A DNA stretch of 64,000 nt from positions 1 through 64,000 of the forward strand of contig NZ_NBXD01000020.1 in NCBI RefSeq assembly GCF_003399645.1, given 5' to 3'. The translations under genes were made by a program, and so were the position numbers. This document shows positions 8,085 to 18,100 of this stretch, in pieces (positions within the stretch are counted from its first letter, which is position 1; every line of letters starts with the position of its first letter). The stretch comes from Subtercola boreus (GTDB lineage: Bacteria; Actinomycetota; Actinomycetes; Actinomycetales; Microbacteriaceae). The notes under the pieces are model-generated. The model saw only the letters and a list, made by a program, of their open reading frames with translations, made no database searches and was not told where the DNA came from.

Positions 8085-9702
8085 TGCCCACGTAGAGCAG
8101 GCGACGTTCCTCGTCCACCTGGTCGAGAGTGGTCGCGTAACTGATCGGAACGAGCCCCTCGCTCAGTCCGATGATGAAGACCGTCGGCCACTCGAGGCCC
8201 TTGGCCGAATGCAGGGTCGCGAGCGTGACGGCCGAGATGGTCGGTTCGTGCTGCCCCGCCTGGCGTTCCAGCAACTCGTCGGTGAACGTGCGGAACGAGG
8301 TTCGAGCGGGCTGCTGCTCGGCGAGGCTCATGATCGCGTTCAGCGACTCCCACCGGTCGCGAACGGCACCACGGCCCTCCGGAGGGCTCTGCGACCAACC
8401 GAGCGAGCGCAGAACGTCGCTCACCGACTTGAAGAGGGGCTCCCCGCTGATCGAGACCGATGCCGCCCGAAGCGACATCACGGCCTGCTTCACCTCGGGC
8501 AGGTCGAAGAAACGCTGCGATCCACGGATCTGGTACGTGACCCCGGCCTCGGCCAATGCTCCTTCGAGAGCGGCCGCCTGCGCGTTCATGCGGTAGAGAA
8601 TCGCGATGTCCTCCGGCTTCGTTCCCTCCACGATCAGGCGTGCGGCGGCGGCAGCCACGGCTCGGGCCTCGGACGCCTCCGAGGAGTGACCGGTGACAGA
8701 CGGTTCCGGGCCCCGGCCGAGCTGATCGGCGGAGGCCCGCAGGTTGAGCGCGCCCGTGCGCCCGCGCATCAGCCGGTTGGCCGTGTCGACCACCGCGGGT
8801 GTCGAGCGGTAGTTCTGTTCCAGGCGCACCACGGTGGAATTCTCGTAGGCAGAGGCGAACGACAGAAGGAACGCCGACTGGGCCCCGGCGAACGAATAGA
8901 TGGTCTGGCTCGCATCGCCGACCACGCAGAGATCCCGGCGGTCACCGACCCAGAGGGAGAGGAGATGGTGTTGGAGGGGAGAGACATCCTGATACTCGTC
9001 GACGACGAAGAACCGGTACTGCTCACGCACCTGCATCGCAACCGACGGTTCTGACTCGATCATGCCGGCCGTGGCCAGCAGCACGTCTTCGAAGTCGAGC
9101 TGCTTGCGCTCGTCTTTGATGCGCTCGTACCCCGTCTGCAGATCGAGCACCTGCTCCACGCTGAGCGTGCCGGGGAGGGTGCGGCTGCTGCGCGCTGCGA
9201 GACCGTAGGCCTCGATCGACAGGTTCGAGATCTTGCGCCACTCGATCTCGGCCGCGAGATCGCGAAGCGTCGCAGTGTCGACCCGCAGCCTGAGCGTCTC
9301 AGCCACCTGGCCGATCAAGCGGGCCTTGCCCTCGAGCAGCCGCGGAACGTCGCCGCCGACCACCTGCGGCCAGAAGAAGTTGAGCTGGGCGAGCGCTGCA
9401 GAGTGGAAGGTGCGGGCCGAGACTCCGCCGGCGCCGAGGGGTCGCAGGCGCGAACGCAATTCGGCGGCCGATCGCGCGGTGAACGTCAGGGCCATCACCT
9501 TGCCGGGCGGAAAGACCCCCGTCGCCACTCCGTACGCGATGCGGTGGGTGATGGCCCGGGTCTTGCCGGTTCCGGCACCGGCGAGCACCACGACGGGGCC
9601 GAGGAGTGTCTTGGCCACGACTCGCTGCTCGTCGTCGAGACCCGAGAGCAGAGCATCCACCCCCGTCGCCGGGAGGGAACGCTCGTCGGAATCGTTCGTC
9701 AC
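7954..9702 (-). CDS. UvrD2-like superfamily 1A DNA helicase
   Basis: This 582-aa ATP-dependent 3'-5' helicase has Walker A VVLAGAGTGKTRAITHR near residue 40. It also shows TFTARSAAELRSRL (motif Ia), FVVDEYQDVSPLQ (motif II, DEYQ), GDASQTIYSF (III), RLEQNYRST (IV), TLHSAKGLEWPTVFI (V) and LLYVGITRARQRL (VI). The start is GTG 9702, because GTGA overlaps the stop of nudC by 4 bp and implies coupled translation; upstream codons in this frame lie inside nudC. Mycobacterial UvrD2, as I recall, continues into a C-terminal HRDC domain. Here the protein stops soon after motif VI, so that domain is absent. The 3' end runs antisense into the E1-like gene. Confidence 0.9.
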   Translation of the reverse strand: MTNDSDERSLPATGVDALLSGLDDEQRVVAKTLLGPVVVLAGAGTGKTRAITHRIAYGVATGVFPPGKVMALTFTARSAAELRSRLRPLGAGGVSARTFHSAALAQLNFFWPQVVGGDVPRLLEGKARLIGQVAETLRLRVDTATLRDLAAEIEWRKISNLSIEAYGLAARSSRTLPGTLSVEQVLDLQTGYERIKDERKQLDFEDVLLATAGMIESEPSVAMQVREQYRFFVVDEYQDVSPLQHHLLSLWVGDRRDLCVVGDASQTIYSFAGAQSAFLLSFASAYENSTVVRLEQNYRSTPAVVDTANRLMRGRTGALNLRASADQLGRGPEPSVTGHSSEASEARAVAAAAARLIVEGTKPEDIAILYRMNAQAAALEGALAEAGVTYQIRGSQRFFDLPEVKQAVMSLRAASVSISGEPLFKSVSDVLRSLGWSQSPPEGRGAVRDRWESLNAIMSLAEQQPARTSFRTFTDELLERQAGQHEPTISAVTLATLHSAKGLEWPTVFIIGLSEGLVPISYATTLDQVDEERRLLYVGITRARQRLLLSWAETGASRSQVRSASRFLAELGTRTADARPAG

Positions 9703-10727
9703 CACGTCGGCCGAGGCAGCGGCCCGCCGTACCAGTGCTCGATGATGGCGCGGGCGATGGATGAGGAGCCGGGCAGCAGCACGGTCTGGTTCGGGTCTTC
9801 GAGGTCTGCGCGGCTGAACCAGCGCACGTCGAGGATCTCCTCGCCGTCGGGCAGCAGCGGGTCGGCGGCCGAGGCCGGGTCGACGTGGGCCAGAAAGCCG
9901 CACATCAGGGAGGCAGGGAACGGCCAGGGCTGTGAGCCGAGGTACTCGGGCTGCAGGATGCGCACACCCGACTCCTCGAACACCTCACGAACGGTCGCTG
10001 CCTCGAGGGACTCCCCCGGCTCGACGAACCCGGCGAGCAACGAGTACCGGTTGTTCGCCCACAGTGCGTTGGAGCCGAGCAGGATGCGGTCGTCGGCGTC
10101 GACGATGCCCACGATCACGGCCGGGTCGGTGCGGGGGAAGATCTCGATGTTCTGCACCGGGCACCGCCGAACCCAGCCGCCCTTCTCCGGGAGCGTCGCC
10201 GCTCCGCAGCGCGGGCAGTGGGTGTGGGAGTGGTGCCAGTTGAGAATGCCGAGCGCCTCCGTGAACGCGCCCGCGTCACGGTCGCTCAGCTCCGCTGCCA
10301 CCGTGCGGAGGCTGACCCAGCGATTCTCGTCGGGCTCGAGGGTGCGGGCAGCCTCCTCAGAGAGGTCGACGGCCACCAGCCGGGTGCCGACGGGCTCGGG
10401 GGCGTCGGTCGAGAGGGAGGTGCCGAGGTAGACCGCGAGATCGTACTCGGGAACGGCTGCTGTTCGGAGGAAGGCGAGGGTCGGATGCTCGGCGGCGGCC
10501 GCTCGTTCGGGGTCTGTGGCACCGGCCCAGTCCGCCTCGCCCGCGATCGCATTACCGCCTGCGAGCAGGGCCTGCTGGTTCCAGATCGGCAGGACGCGCA
10601 CGGTGTCATCGGCCCAGAGCACCCCGAACAGGTCGGCGGTGTCACGGGAGAGGTGGTCGCGATCGATGTCGAAGCGCGACAACGGAAGGGTGTCGAGGAA
10701 AGTCGTGTGCACGGGTTGACCAATCAT
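9699..10727 (-). CDS. nudC: NAD(+) diphosphatase / NADH pyrophosphatase (Nudix)
   Basis: The 342-aa enzyme hydrolyses NAD(H) to NMN(H) and AMP; the family can also remove NAD caps from RNA. The Nudix box is GFVEPGESLEAATVREVFEE (residues about 233-252). The NudC signature SQPWPFP lies at 265-271. The zinc-ribbon is incomplete: C171-x2-C174 is followed by C189-x2-Q192, so the fourth Cys is replaced by Gln. Whether metal is still bound is open. The gene is first in a minus-strand pair, coupled to the UvrD2-like helicase by a 4-bp overlap, and divergent from the phosphotransferase gene. Confidence 0.92.
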   Translation of the reverse strand: MIGQPVHTTFLDTLPLSRFDIDRDHLSRDTADLFGVLWADDTVRVLPIWNQQALLAGGNAIAGEADWAGATDPERAAAAEHPTLAFLRTAAVPEYDLAVYLGTSLSTDAPEPVGTRLVAVDLSEEAARTLEPDENRWVSLRTVAAELSDRDAGAFTEALGILNWHHSHTHCPRCGAATLPEKGGWVRRCPVQNIEIFPRTDPAVIVGIVDADDRILLGSNALWANNRYSLLAGFVEPGESLEAATVREVFEESGVRILQPEYLGSQPWPFPASLMCGFLAHVDPASAADPLLPDGEEILDVRWFSRADLEDPNQTVLLPGSSSIARAIIEHWYGGPLPRPTW

Positions 10728-10761
10728 GCGTGGCGAAAGCCTGTGAGCGGAGAAGCCGCCC

Positions 10762-10767
10762 TACCCT
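10762..10767 (+). promoter_or_regulatory. -10 hexamer of a probable leaderless promoter (phosphotransferase gene)
   Basis: TACCCT is followed by exactly 6 nt and then the ATG at 10774. This places the expected transcription start on the start codon. Confidence 0.5.
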
Positions 10768-10773
10768 GAAGGT

Positions 10774-11826
10774 ATGGCCAGATCCTCTCTCACTCTAGCC
10801 GCGCTCGCCACTGCTGCCGTCGCCGGGCTCGACGTCGTTTCGACCACCCCGATCTCCACCGGGCTGACGGGTCGCTTCGACTCTGCGCTGCTCACAGCGA
10901 GAGGCGGTGAGCAGCTCATCATCCGGGTACCGACATCTCAGGAAGCCGAGACCGAGCAGTCCGGCGACCTCGTCGCGCTGCGTGCACTCACCACCGGCTC
11001 CCGCGGTCGGCTGCCCTTCCGCGCGCCGGAATTCCGGGGTCAGGCACCCGTCGGGCAGACCCGGGGCCACGTCTACGACTTCATCCCCGGGGCGCCCGCC
11101 AGTTTGGAGAGCCTCGACCACAGCGTCGAACTGGCCGAATCGTTCGGGCTGGCCATCGCCGCCGTCCATTCGCTTCCCACCTCGGTCATCACCGACGCGG
11201 GACTCCCGGTGTTCAGCGCGAGCGAGTCGGTGCGGGCAGCGACCAGCGTGAAGGACCGGGCGGCATCCACCGGCCGGGTGCCCGTCGATCTGCTCACCCG
11301 GTGGTCGCTGGCGCTCGACGACAGTGCGCTCTGGCAGTTCCAGCCGGCGGTCATCCACGGTTCGCTCGGGCCGGAGTCGTTCCTCATCTCCGGCGAACGG
11401 GTCACCGGCATCCTCGACTGGTCGAACCTCAAAGTCGGCGACCCGGCCAGCGACCTCTACTGGTTGAGCTCGGTCACCCGCGAGGAGTCCGCCACCCGGG
11501 TGTTCTCGGGGTACAACGTGGGGCGCGCCGGCCCGGTCGACCGTCAGCTGCGAAAACGCGCCCGGCTCTATGCGGAGCTCGAGATCGCGAAGTGGCTCGT
11601 GCACGGCTCCGACCTCCGCGACGCGGCGATCGTCGACGACGCGGTGGGCATGCTGAACGGGCTCGCGTCGACAGCGCAGGCCGATCTCGTCAATCCGCTC
11701 TCCAGCGACACCGGTCGGGTGCTCGCGGTCGATGAGGTCGAGGCTATGCTCAGCCAGACCCCCCGCCGCGAGCCGGTCAACGCCCGCGACCACGCCAACG
11801 CCGCCCGCATCAGCGACGACGACTGA
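10774..11826 (+). CDS. Aminoglycoside/macrolide phosphotransferase-fold protein, catalytic loop degenerate
   Basis: The 350-aa protein has the overall pattern of the APH/ChoK kinase fold. It has an N-lobe with RFDSALLTARGGEQLIIRV, a hinge-like GHVYDFIPG, and C-lobe VIHGSLGPESFLISGERVTG followed by ILDWSNLKVGDPASDLYW. In active members the catalytic loop is H-G-D-x4-N. Here the Asp is Ser197 and the Asn is Ser202, while the second metal-binding Asp (D215 in LDW) is kept. It may therefore be a pseudokinase or have an altered mechanism. The last 60 or so residues are a non-conserved acidic tail. It sits between nudC and adnB in a conserved actinobacterial order and is convergent with adnB. It should not be called a resistance gene. 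Confidence 0.75.
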   Translation: MARSSLTLAALATAAVAGLDVVSTTPISTGLTGRFDSALLTARGGEQLIIRVPTSQEAETEQSGDLVALRALTTGSRGRLPFRAPEFRGQAPVGQTRGHVYDFIPGAPASLESLDHSVELAESFGLAIAAVHSLPTSVITDAGLPVFSASESVRAATSVKDRAASTGRVPVDLLTRWSLALDDSALWQFQPAVIHGSLGPESFLISGERVTGILDWSNLKVGDPASDLYWLSSVTREESATRVFSGYNVGRAGPVDRQLRKRARLYAELEIAKWLVHGSDLRDAAIVDDAVGMLNGLASTAQADLVNPLSSDTGRVLAVDEVEAMLSQTPRREPVNARDHANAARISDDD

Positions 11827-11858
11827 CCCCGGCTCGCGCGAGGATCGGCGGGGACTGA

Positions 11859-14800
11859 TCAGCCCGCGAGGGCGGGGGCGACGCGCTCCCAGAGGGCCAG
11901 GAGTTCGGCCTCCGAGTAGAGGCGGGCGGGAGCGATGACCTCGTCGGAGGCCACGAAGTAGAAGACGGCGTCGACATCGACCGGGTCGACGTCTCGGTAG
12001 CGCGCGTACGCCAGGCGGTACAGCGCGAGCTGCAACTGCTTCTCGTCGAGGTCGGCGGCGTCTGAGGGTGCGCGGCCCGTCTTCCAGTCGACGATCTGGT
12101 GACGGGTTCCGCGCCGGAACACCGCGTCGATCTTGCAGACCACGATGTTGCCGCCCAGCACGAGGTGGATCTCGAGTTCAACCTCTTCGGGCTGCAACCC
12201 TGCCCACTCCGACGCCTCGAAGGTCGCCTGCAGCCGTTCGAGCTCGGCGTCCCCGGAGGCTCCGGTGCCGGAGCCGGCACCCGCACCCGCACCCGCAGCC
12301 GCAGCCGGGGGGCCGGACGCAGCGAGACCGTCCGCCGACGCGAACCCGGATTCCGCTGAGGCGCCGAACACTGTCTCCGTCCCGAACTCCGTCTCCGTTC
12401 CGAAATCCATCTCCATCCCGAACTCCCCCGACACATCGAGCTGCTCCGACCCGCCGACGAGGCCGAACCGGTTCTCGACCCAGGAGTGGAATCGCGTTCC
12501 GAGCCGCGTCTGCCGGTACGGCCTCTCCGGCATCGGGCGGCGCAGGCGGTTCAGCACCGCCTCCGGGTCGGTCACGTAGTCCTTGAAGCGCGAGGCGGCG
12601 ACGCGGGTCGGAATGACCGGCTTCTCCCCGGCGAGGGCCTCCGCCCGCTCGGCGAGCAGCAGCTCGATGTCGGCCGACCAGGGCGTCTCGGCGCCGGGGT
12701 CGGCGGTGAGCACGGCCTGGGCCGCCGCCGCGACGCGCTCCCCGCGCGATCCGAGCGGTTCGAGCGGCCACGGCACGAGCATCACGGAGTCGGCCAGCGG
12801 ATTCTCGGTGTTCTCGGGCTCATCGGGCAGAGCATCCGGAGCGACCAGGCCGTGCTCGGCAAGTTCGCGAAGGAACAGCCCGGCGCGACGCGGCTTGAGT
12901 TGGGTCGACCAGAACGACCCGCTCAGCAGGAGGCTCTCGCGCGCCCTGGTCACCGCCACGTAGACGAGCCGCCGCTGCTCTTCGGCGTACCGTTCGACGA
13001 TCTCGGAATTATAGGCGTCTTTCGCCTTCGCGAACTCGGCCTGGCTGACGGATGCCCGCCAGGGCAGCATCGGAAGCTGGCCTGCATCGCCACGGAACTC
13101 GTACGGCAGCTCACCGAACGCGAGCCAGCCCTGCTTGCTCTGCGGCTTGCCCGGGAGCTCGTCGTCGACCATGCGCGGCACGGAGACGACGTCCCACTCG
13201 AGGCCCTTCGAGCCGTGGATCGTGAGGATCTGCACGGTGCCGGGCTCCGGCTCCTCGGAGCGCGGGCTCAGCTTGTCGCGCTTCTCCGCCTCGGTGAGCC
13301 AGGAGAGAAAGGCGCCGAGGCCGGCAGTGCGGTCGGCGGCGACGAAGCCCGCGATCTGCTCCGAGAAGGCATCGAGGCTGGCGCGCCCGAGGTAGGAGCT
13401 CTCGTTGGCCGCCACCTCGATGTCGAGCAGCAGCTCCTGGGTCACGAGGTTGACGAGGTCGGGGAGGTCGAGCCCGGTGCGGGTGCGGAGGAACGTGAGC
13501 TGGCGACCGGCGGAACGCAGGCGCTCCAGCCCGACGGGTGAGAAGTTCTCGAGCATCCGGTGCCCGTCTGGGCAGTCGGACACGAAATCGAGGGCGTCGA
13601 CGAGCGACCGGCCCTCGTCGACGACGACCGACTCCCGGAGGCGCTGTTTCAGCGCCGGATCCAGCTTCGCGAAGTGGTGGTCGCGCTCGGCGAGCCACGA
13701 ACCGACCCGGCTGAGCTCGAACACGTCGCGGAGGCCGACCCGCCAGCGGGCCCCGGTGAGCAGGCGCACGAGTTCGGACTCGGCGTTCGGATAGTAGATG
13801 ACCCGCAGGGCAGACACGAGGTCGGCGACCGCAGGCTCCTCGAGCAGGCCGCCGAGGCCCAGCACGTGGAAGCGAACACCCCGCTCGCTGAGCGCCGTCG
13901 TGAAGGCATCGATCTTCTTGATCGAGCGGCAGAGCATGGCCGCCGACCTCGGGGCGCCGCCCGGGCCGGGCTGTGCGAGCTGGGCCTCGAACCAGCCGGC
14001 GATGGCCCGGGCCTCGTCGTCGACGGTCTCGCCGAAGAAAGCGTCGAGGGTTCCGGTCGGTGCCTGTGGCCGCGGATCGAGGCGTGCCACCGGAACGGCC
14101 GAGACGGCGGTCAGCGGTTCGACGAGGCGGTTGGCCGCATCCAGCACCCGCAACGGATTGCGCCAGCTCGTCGAGAGTGGAAAGGCCAGCGCGCCGGCAG
14201 GGTCGCCCGTGAAGTCGACGGCGAAGGTGCCGAGGTTCGCGGCGCTCGCCCCGCGCCAGCCGTAGATCGACTGGTGCGGGTCGCCGACCGCCATCACGGG
14301 CCGGTCGGCGAAGAGGGTCGCCAGGAGGCGGGTCTGCACGACGCTCGTGTCCTGGTACTCGTCGAGCAGCACGACCCTGAAGCGCTGGCGGTACTCGCTG
14401 ACGACCCGCGGCACCCGTTCCGCGATCGCAAGGGCGAGCGCGACCTGGTCGGAGTACTCGACGAAGCCGCGCCGAATCTTCTCGCGGGCGAACTGGTCGG
14501 CGAGGTCGACGAGCACCGGCAACGCCTGCACCGCGGTCAGCGAATCGCGCAGCTTGGCGTTCAGAACGGTGACCTTCGTCGAACCGGTCGGCAGCTCGGC
14601 GAGTTCGCCGAATCGGCCGGCCATCTGCGTGACCTCGGCGGACGTGACGACGTTCTCGCTCATCGCCCGGCTGAGCGACAGCACGGCCGCGGTGATCGTG
14701 TCGATGGACTTGTCGAGGGTGATGAGCCGATCATCCGTGCTGGTCGTCACCAGTCGACGGGCGATCTGCCACGCGGATGCCTCACTGAGGATGCTCGAAT

Positions 14801-15182
14801 CGCCCTCCCGCCCCACCAGCAGGGCGTTGTCGCGAAAGATGCTGTTGGCGAACGAGTTGTAAGTGGCGATCGTGGGCGAGTCGAACGGATCGAAGACCAC
14901 CGACGTGAGCCGTGCTGCCGCCAGCTGGTCGATGCGCGACCGCACGCGCTGGGCGAGCTCACCGGCGGCCTTGCGCGTGAAGGTGAGCCCCAGCACCTCG
15001 GGGACAGCGACGAGGTCGTTCGCCAAGAGCCAGACCACGCGGTTCGCCATCGTCTCTGTCTTGCCGCTGCCGGCTCCCGCGATGACGATGCTGGGCGACA
15101 GGGGCGCCTCGATGACCGCCTGCTGCTGGGGCGTGGGCGGTGGCAGCTGCAGGGCCCGGGCGATGGTGAGGGCGCTGATCAT
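11859..15182 (-). CDS. adnB: AdnB: UvrD-like helicase plus RecB-type nuclease subunit
   Basis: The 1107-aa subunit belongs to the AdnAB end-resecting motor-nuclease, the actinobacterial counterpart of RecBCD/AddAB. The helicase part has Walker A IVIAGAGSGKTETMANRVVW (residue about 32 onward), VLLDEYQDTSVVQTRL, GDPHQSIYGWRG, ILTIHGSKGLEWDVVSV and LVYVAVTRARESLLL. The C-terminal PD-(D/E)XK nuclease shows LGTRFHSWVENRFG, KIDAVFRRG and IVDWKTGRAP. About 70 low-complexity residues (about 910-978, with FGTETEFGTETVFG and a Gly/Ala run) interrupt the nuclease domain between its His motif and its Asp-bearing strand. It follows adnA with a 4-bp ATGA overlap and is convergent with the phosphotransferase gene. 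Confidence 0.94.
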   Translation of the reverse strand: MISALTIARALQLPPPTPQQQAVIEAPLSPSIVIAGAGSGKTETMANRVVWLLANDLVAVPEVLGLTFTRKAAGELAQRVRSRIDQLAAARLTSVVFDPFDSPTIATYNSFANSIFRDNALLVGREGDSSILSEASAWQIARRLVTTSTDDRLITLDKSIDTITAAVLSLSRAMSENVVTSAEVTQMAGRFGELAELPTGSTKVTVLNAKLRDSLTAVQALPVLVDLADQFAREKIRRGFVEYSDQVALALAIAERVPRVVSEYRQRFRVVLLDEYQDTSVVQTRLLATLFADRPVMAVGDPHQSIYGWRGASAANLGTFAVDFTGDPAGALAFPLSTSWRNPLRVLDAANRLVEPLTAVSAVPVARLDPRPQAPTGTLDAFFGETVDDEARAIAGWFEAQLAQPGPGGAPRSAAMLCRSIKKIDAFTTALSERGVRFHVLGLGGLLEEPAVADLVSALRVIYYPNAESELVRLLTGARWRVGLRDVFELSRVGSWLAERDHHFAKLDPALKQRLRESVVVDEGRSLVDALDFVSDCPDGHRMLENFSPVGLERLRSAGRQLTFLRTRTGLDLPDLVNLVTQELLLDIEVAANESSYLGRASLDAFSEQIAGFVAADRTAGLGAFLSWLTEAEKRDKLSPRSEEPEPGTVQILTIHGSKGLEWDVVSVPRMVDDELPGKPQSKQGWLAFGELPYEFRGDAGQLPMLPWRASVSQAEFAKAKDAYNSEIVERYAEEQRRLVYVAVTRARESLLLSGSFWSTQLKPRRAGLFLRELAEHGLVAPDALPDEPENTENPLADSVMLVPWPLEPLGSRGERVAAAAQAVLTADPGAETPWSADIELLLAERAEALAGEKPVIPTRVAASRFKDYVTDPEAVLNRLRRPMPERPYRQTRLGTRFHSWVENRFGLVGGSEQLDVSGEFGMEMDFGTETEFGTETVFGASAESGFASADGLAASGPPAAAAGAGAGAGSGTGASGDAELERLQATFEASEWAGLQPEEVELEIHLVLGGNIVVCKIDAVFRRGTRHQIVDWKTGRAPSDAADLDEKQLQLALYRLAYARYRDVDPVDVDAVFYFVASDEVIAPARLYSEAELLALWERVAPALAG

Positions 15183-18100
15183 CGCGAGCTCACCGCCTTC
15201 ACCAGGTGGATGCGATAGGGCCAGCTGCCGTGCGGGTCATGTTCGTCGAGACCCTCACGCCCGGGGAAGGTCGTACCGGCCATACCGAGGGCGGCCGTCT
15301 CGATGCGGTCGCGGAAGAACGCGACGGACTCCTCGTCGAGGGGCGCCTGGCTGAGGAGTTTGTAGAGCGCCCTGTTCGCACCGGCGCCGGAGGCCAGGGC
15401 GACGTAGAGCAGCACTGCGCCGCCGTTCACCCGGGGCTGGTGCGGGTACCCCGCGGAGCCGATGGCGGCGTCCACCGCACCCACCGCCGCTCCCACCGCC
15501 GCCTCCACCGCAGCCTGCTCGACGACGGCCTGCGCCTCGGCGCCGATCGCTCCCGACTGCAGCGCGAGCTGGTAGCTGCCGAGCTGGGCGTGCCTGGCGA
15601 CGGCAGCGGCAGCTGGCGCAGAGGCGCCGGTCTTCAGATCGACCACCGAGACCCGCCCGTCGGGGCGGAGTTCGACCCGATCGACGGTTCCGCGGAGCCG
15701 CGCACGCCCGACATCGAGGGCGAAACTCGCTTCGCCGCCCAACAGTGCGCCGCCATCGCGCTCGAAGTCGAGCAGGTACTCCGACAGGCCCCTGACCTTC
15801 TGCGCAGTCTTGCAGCGCTCGCGCTCCCCAAGCCAGGGTGACTCGAACTGCAGTTCGTTCCAGCGCTCGTCGAGCGCGCCCCAGAGGGCCTCCTCGCTGA
15901 GATCTGCCCCGCTCTCTGCGGTGACCTCCTCCATGACGGAGTGCAGGAGCGTGCCGATACCGGCCGACAGCCCGAAGGTCGACCCCGACACCTTGTCGAT
16001 GAACCACGCCAGCGGCGACTTCTCGAAGGTCTCGAGTTTCGACGGCGAGACCTCGACCACGTTCTCGGGCACCTCGAGGTCGACGAGGGGTTCGAGCGTG
16101 GAGGGTTCGAGCAACCCGTACCACGACGCCGGGTCGGCCCCGGCAACCTGTTCGCGGGCGAGCCGCGCAAGCGCATCCGCCGCCGCGGGGTCGCCGGTCT
16201 CGGCGAGGCGCCTTCGCAGGGTGCCGGTGAGTGCACGGAGGGAGAGTGGATGCTCGGCGGCGGTGCGCGCGGGCGGCGCGGTTGCGGCGGGGCGGGCCGG
16301 CGGCGCCGGTGCGGGCCGCTCAGGCCGCTCGGCCGGTGCGGGCCGATCCGATACGGGCGGCTCCGGCGCGAGGCGGATGAAGGGCGACGGCTGCTCGTCG
16401 TCGTCGGCCACGCAGGTCAGCACGACCTGGGTTCTGGCACGCGAGACGGCGAGCACGAACATCCGCAGCTCGTCGCCGAGCACTTCGGCACGTTCGTCGA
16501 CGTCGGCGCGCCGGGCCCCGGCCACGATCGCGCTCAGGCGGTCGGGGTGCAACAGCGAACCGCGGAGCCGCAGATTGGGCCAGACCGACTCCTGCAGGCC
16601 TGCGACGACCACCACCTCGAACTGCGCTCCGATCACCCCGTTCGGCGTCGACACGACCACCGCGTCGCTCGCCGAGCGCGCCGAGAGGGAGTCCTCCGGA
16701 ACTTCGGCGGTCAGCATGTCGACGAGAAAGTCGACCGCCGGCCGATGCGGCGTTCGCTCGACGAAACGCGTGGCCGAGCTGAACAGCCCCACGACCCCGT
16801 CGAGGTTGCGGTCGGCCTCGGCGGCGAGGATCCCCGAGCCCTGCGACTGCTTCAGCCATTCGGTGGCGAGCCCGCTGCGACTCCAGAGCTCCCAGAGCAG
16901 TTCTTCGATGCTCGCTCCCGCAGCGCCCTGTGACCGCACGGCGGCGAGTGCGTCGGCGAACCGGCGTGCGCGCCTGGCCGGGGCGGAGTCGAGGGTCACG
17001 AGGCGCCCGGAGTCTTCGAGGCACTCTCTGACGAGGGCCTCGGCCGGGCGGTTGCCACCGCCGGCCAGCTCCTCCTGGCGGAGTGCCAGCCGCAGGCGCC
17101 GGAGGGCGACGGCGTCGAGACCTCCGAAGGGGCCGAGCAACAGCTCCGTGGCGCGGTCGTCGTCGAGCGGCTCGGAGCCGATTGCGACCGCGACGGCGAG
17201 CGCGAGGTGCCGCGCCGCGTAGTCGTCGCGAAGGGCCCGCCCACCGGTCTGGGTCGCGGTGGGCACCTCGGCCAGGGCGAGGGAGCGAACCAGCGACGAG
17301 ATGAGTGCGCCGGAGCGCACCACCACGGCCATGTCGCGCCACGCGACGCCGCGCAGAAGGTGGTGTTCGCGAAGCAGCTGGGCAATGGCGGCAGTCTCGG
17401 CCGAGGGCGACACCGCCTCGATGCGCCGAACGGCCGGCACCCCGCCCAGGTCTTCCGCCCCCTCCGCACTGCCCCCACTGTCCGCACTGTCCGCACCGGC
17501 GACCCCACCAGCACCAACCGCGGCCGCACTGGCACCGACCGCACGCGCGGCGCGCTGCTGCCCCGCCGCCGCCGCCCCGATGCGCGAGGTCGCACGCTCG
17601 ACGAGACTCCGGATGACCGCACCGTGCCGGTAGACCGTGGAGAGGTAGAGCGGCCCCACGGTCCGGGCCCGCGGTCCGAATACCGCGCCCAGGCGTCCGA
17701 GCGTGTCTTTCTCACCACCGCGGAACGTCGTGGTCGCCACATCGGGGTCTCCGAACGCGATCACCGCCACGCCACGGCGCGCGAGGGTCGCGAGGAAGTT
17801 GAGCGCGCCGCGGCTCAGTTCTTGCGTGTCGTCGACCACGATCATCCGCACGCCCGTGAGCACCTGGCTGCCGAACAGCGGATTGCCCGTGGCGAGCTCC
17901 AGCCGCGCCGCGGCGATGAGCTCGGCGGCGTCGAGCGAGGCGTCTCGAAAGCTCGCCACCACGTCTTGGTACTCCCGGGCGAACTGCCCCGCCGAGACCC
18001 ACTCCGGCACCCCGTGCTCCCGCCCGAGCCGCTGCAGGGCCTCGGGTGAGATCCCGTCTTCGGTGGCCCGCATGAGGAGCTCGCGCAGTTCGGTTCGAAA

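Noticed and set aside
10774-11826. Aminoglycoside resistance gene
   Set aside because: The catalytic Asp and Asn are missing and the gene sits in a conserved housekeeping block.
13560-15218. Long plus-strand open frame of about 550 codons over adnB
   Set aside because: It is antisense to conserved helicase-nuclease motifs, has no recognisable domain and an Arg/Gly/His-rich composition typical of the opposite strand of high-GC genes.
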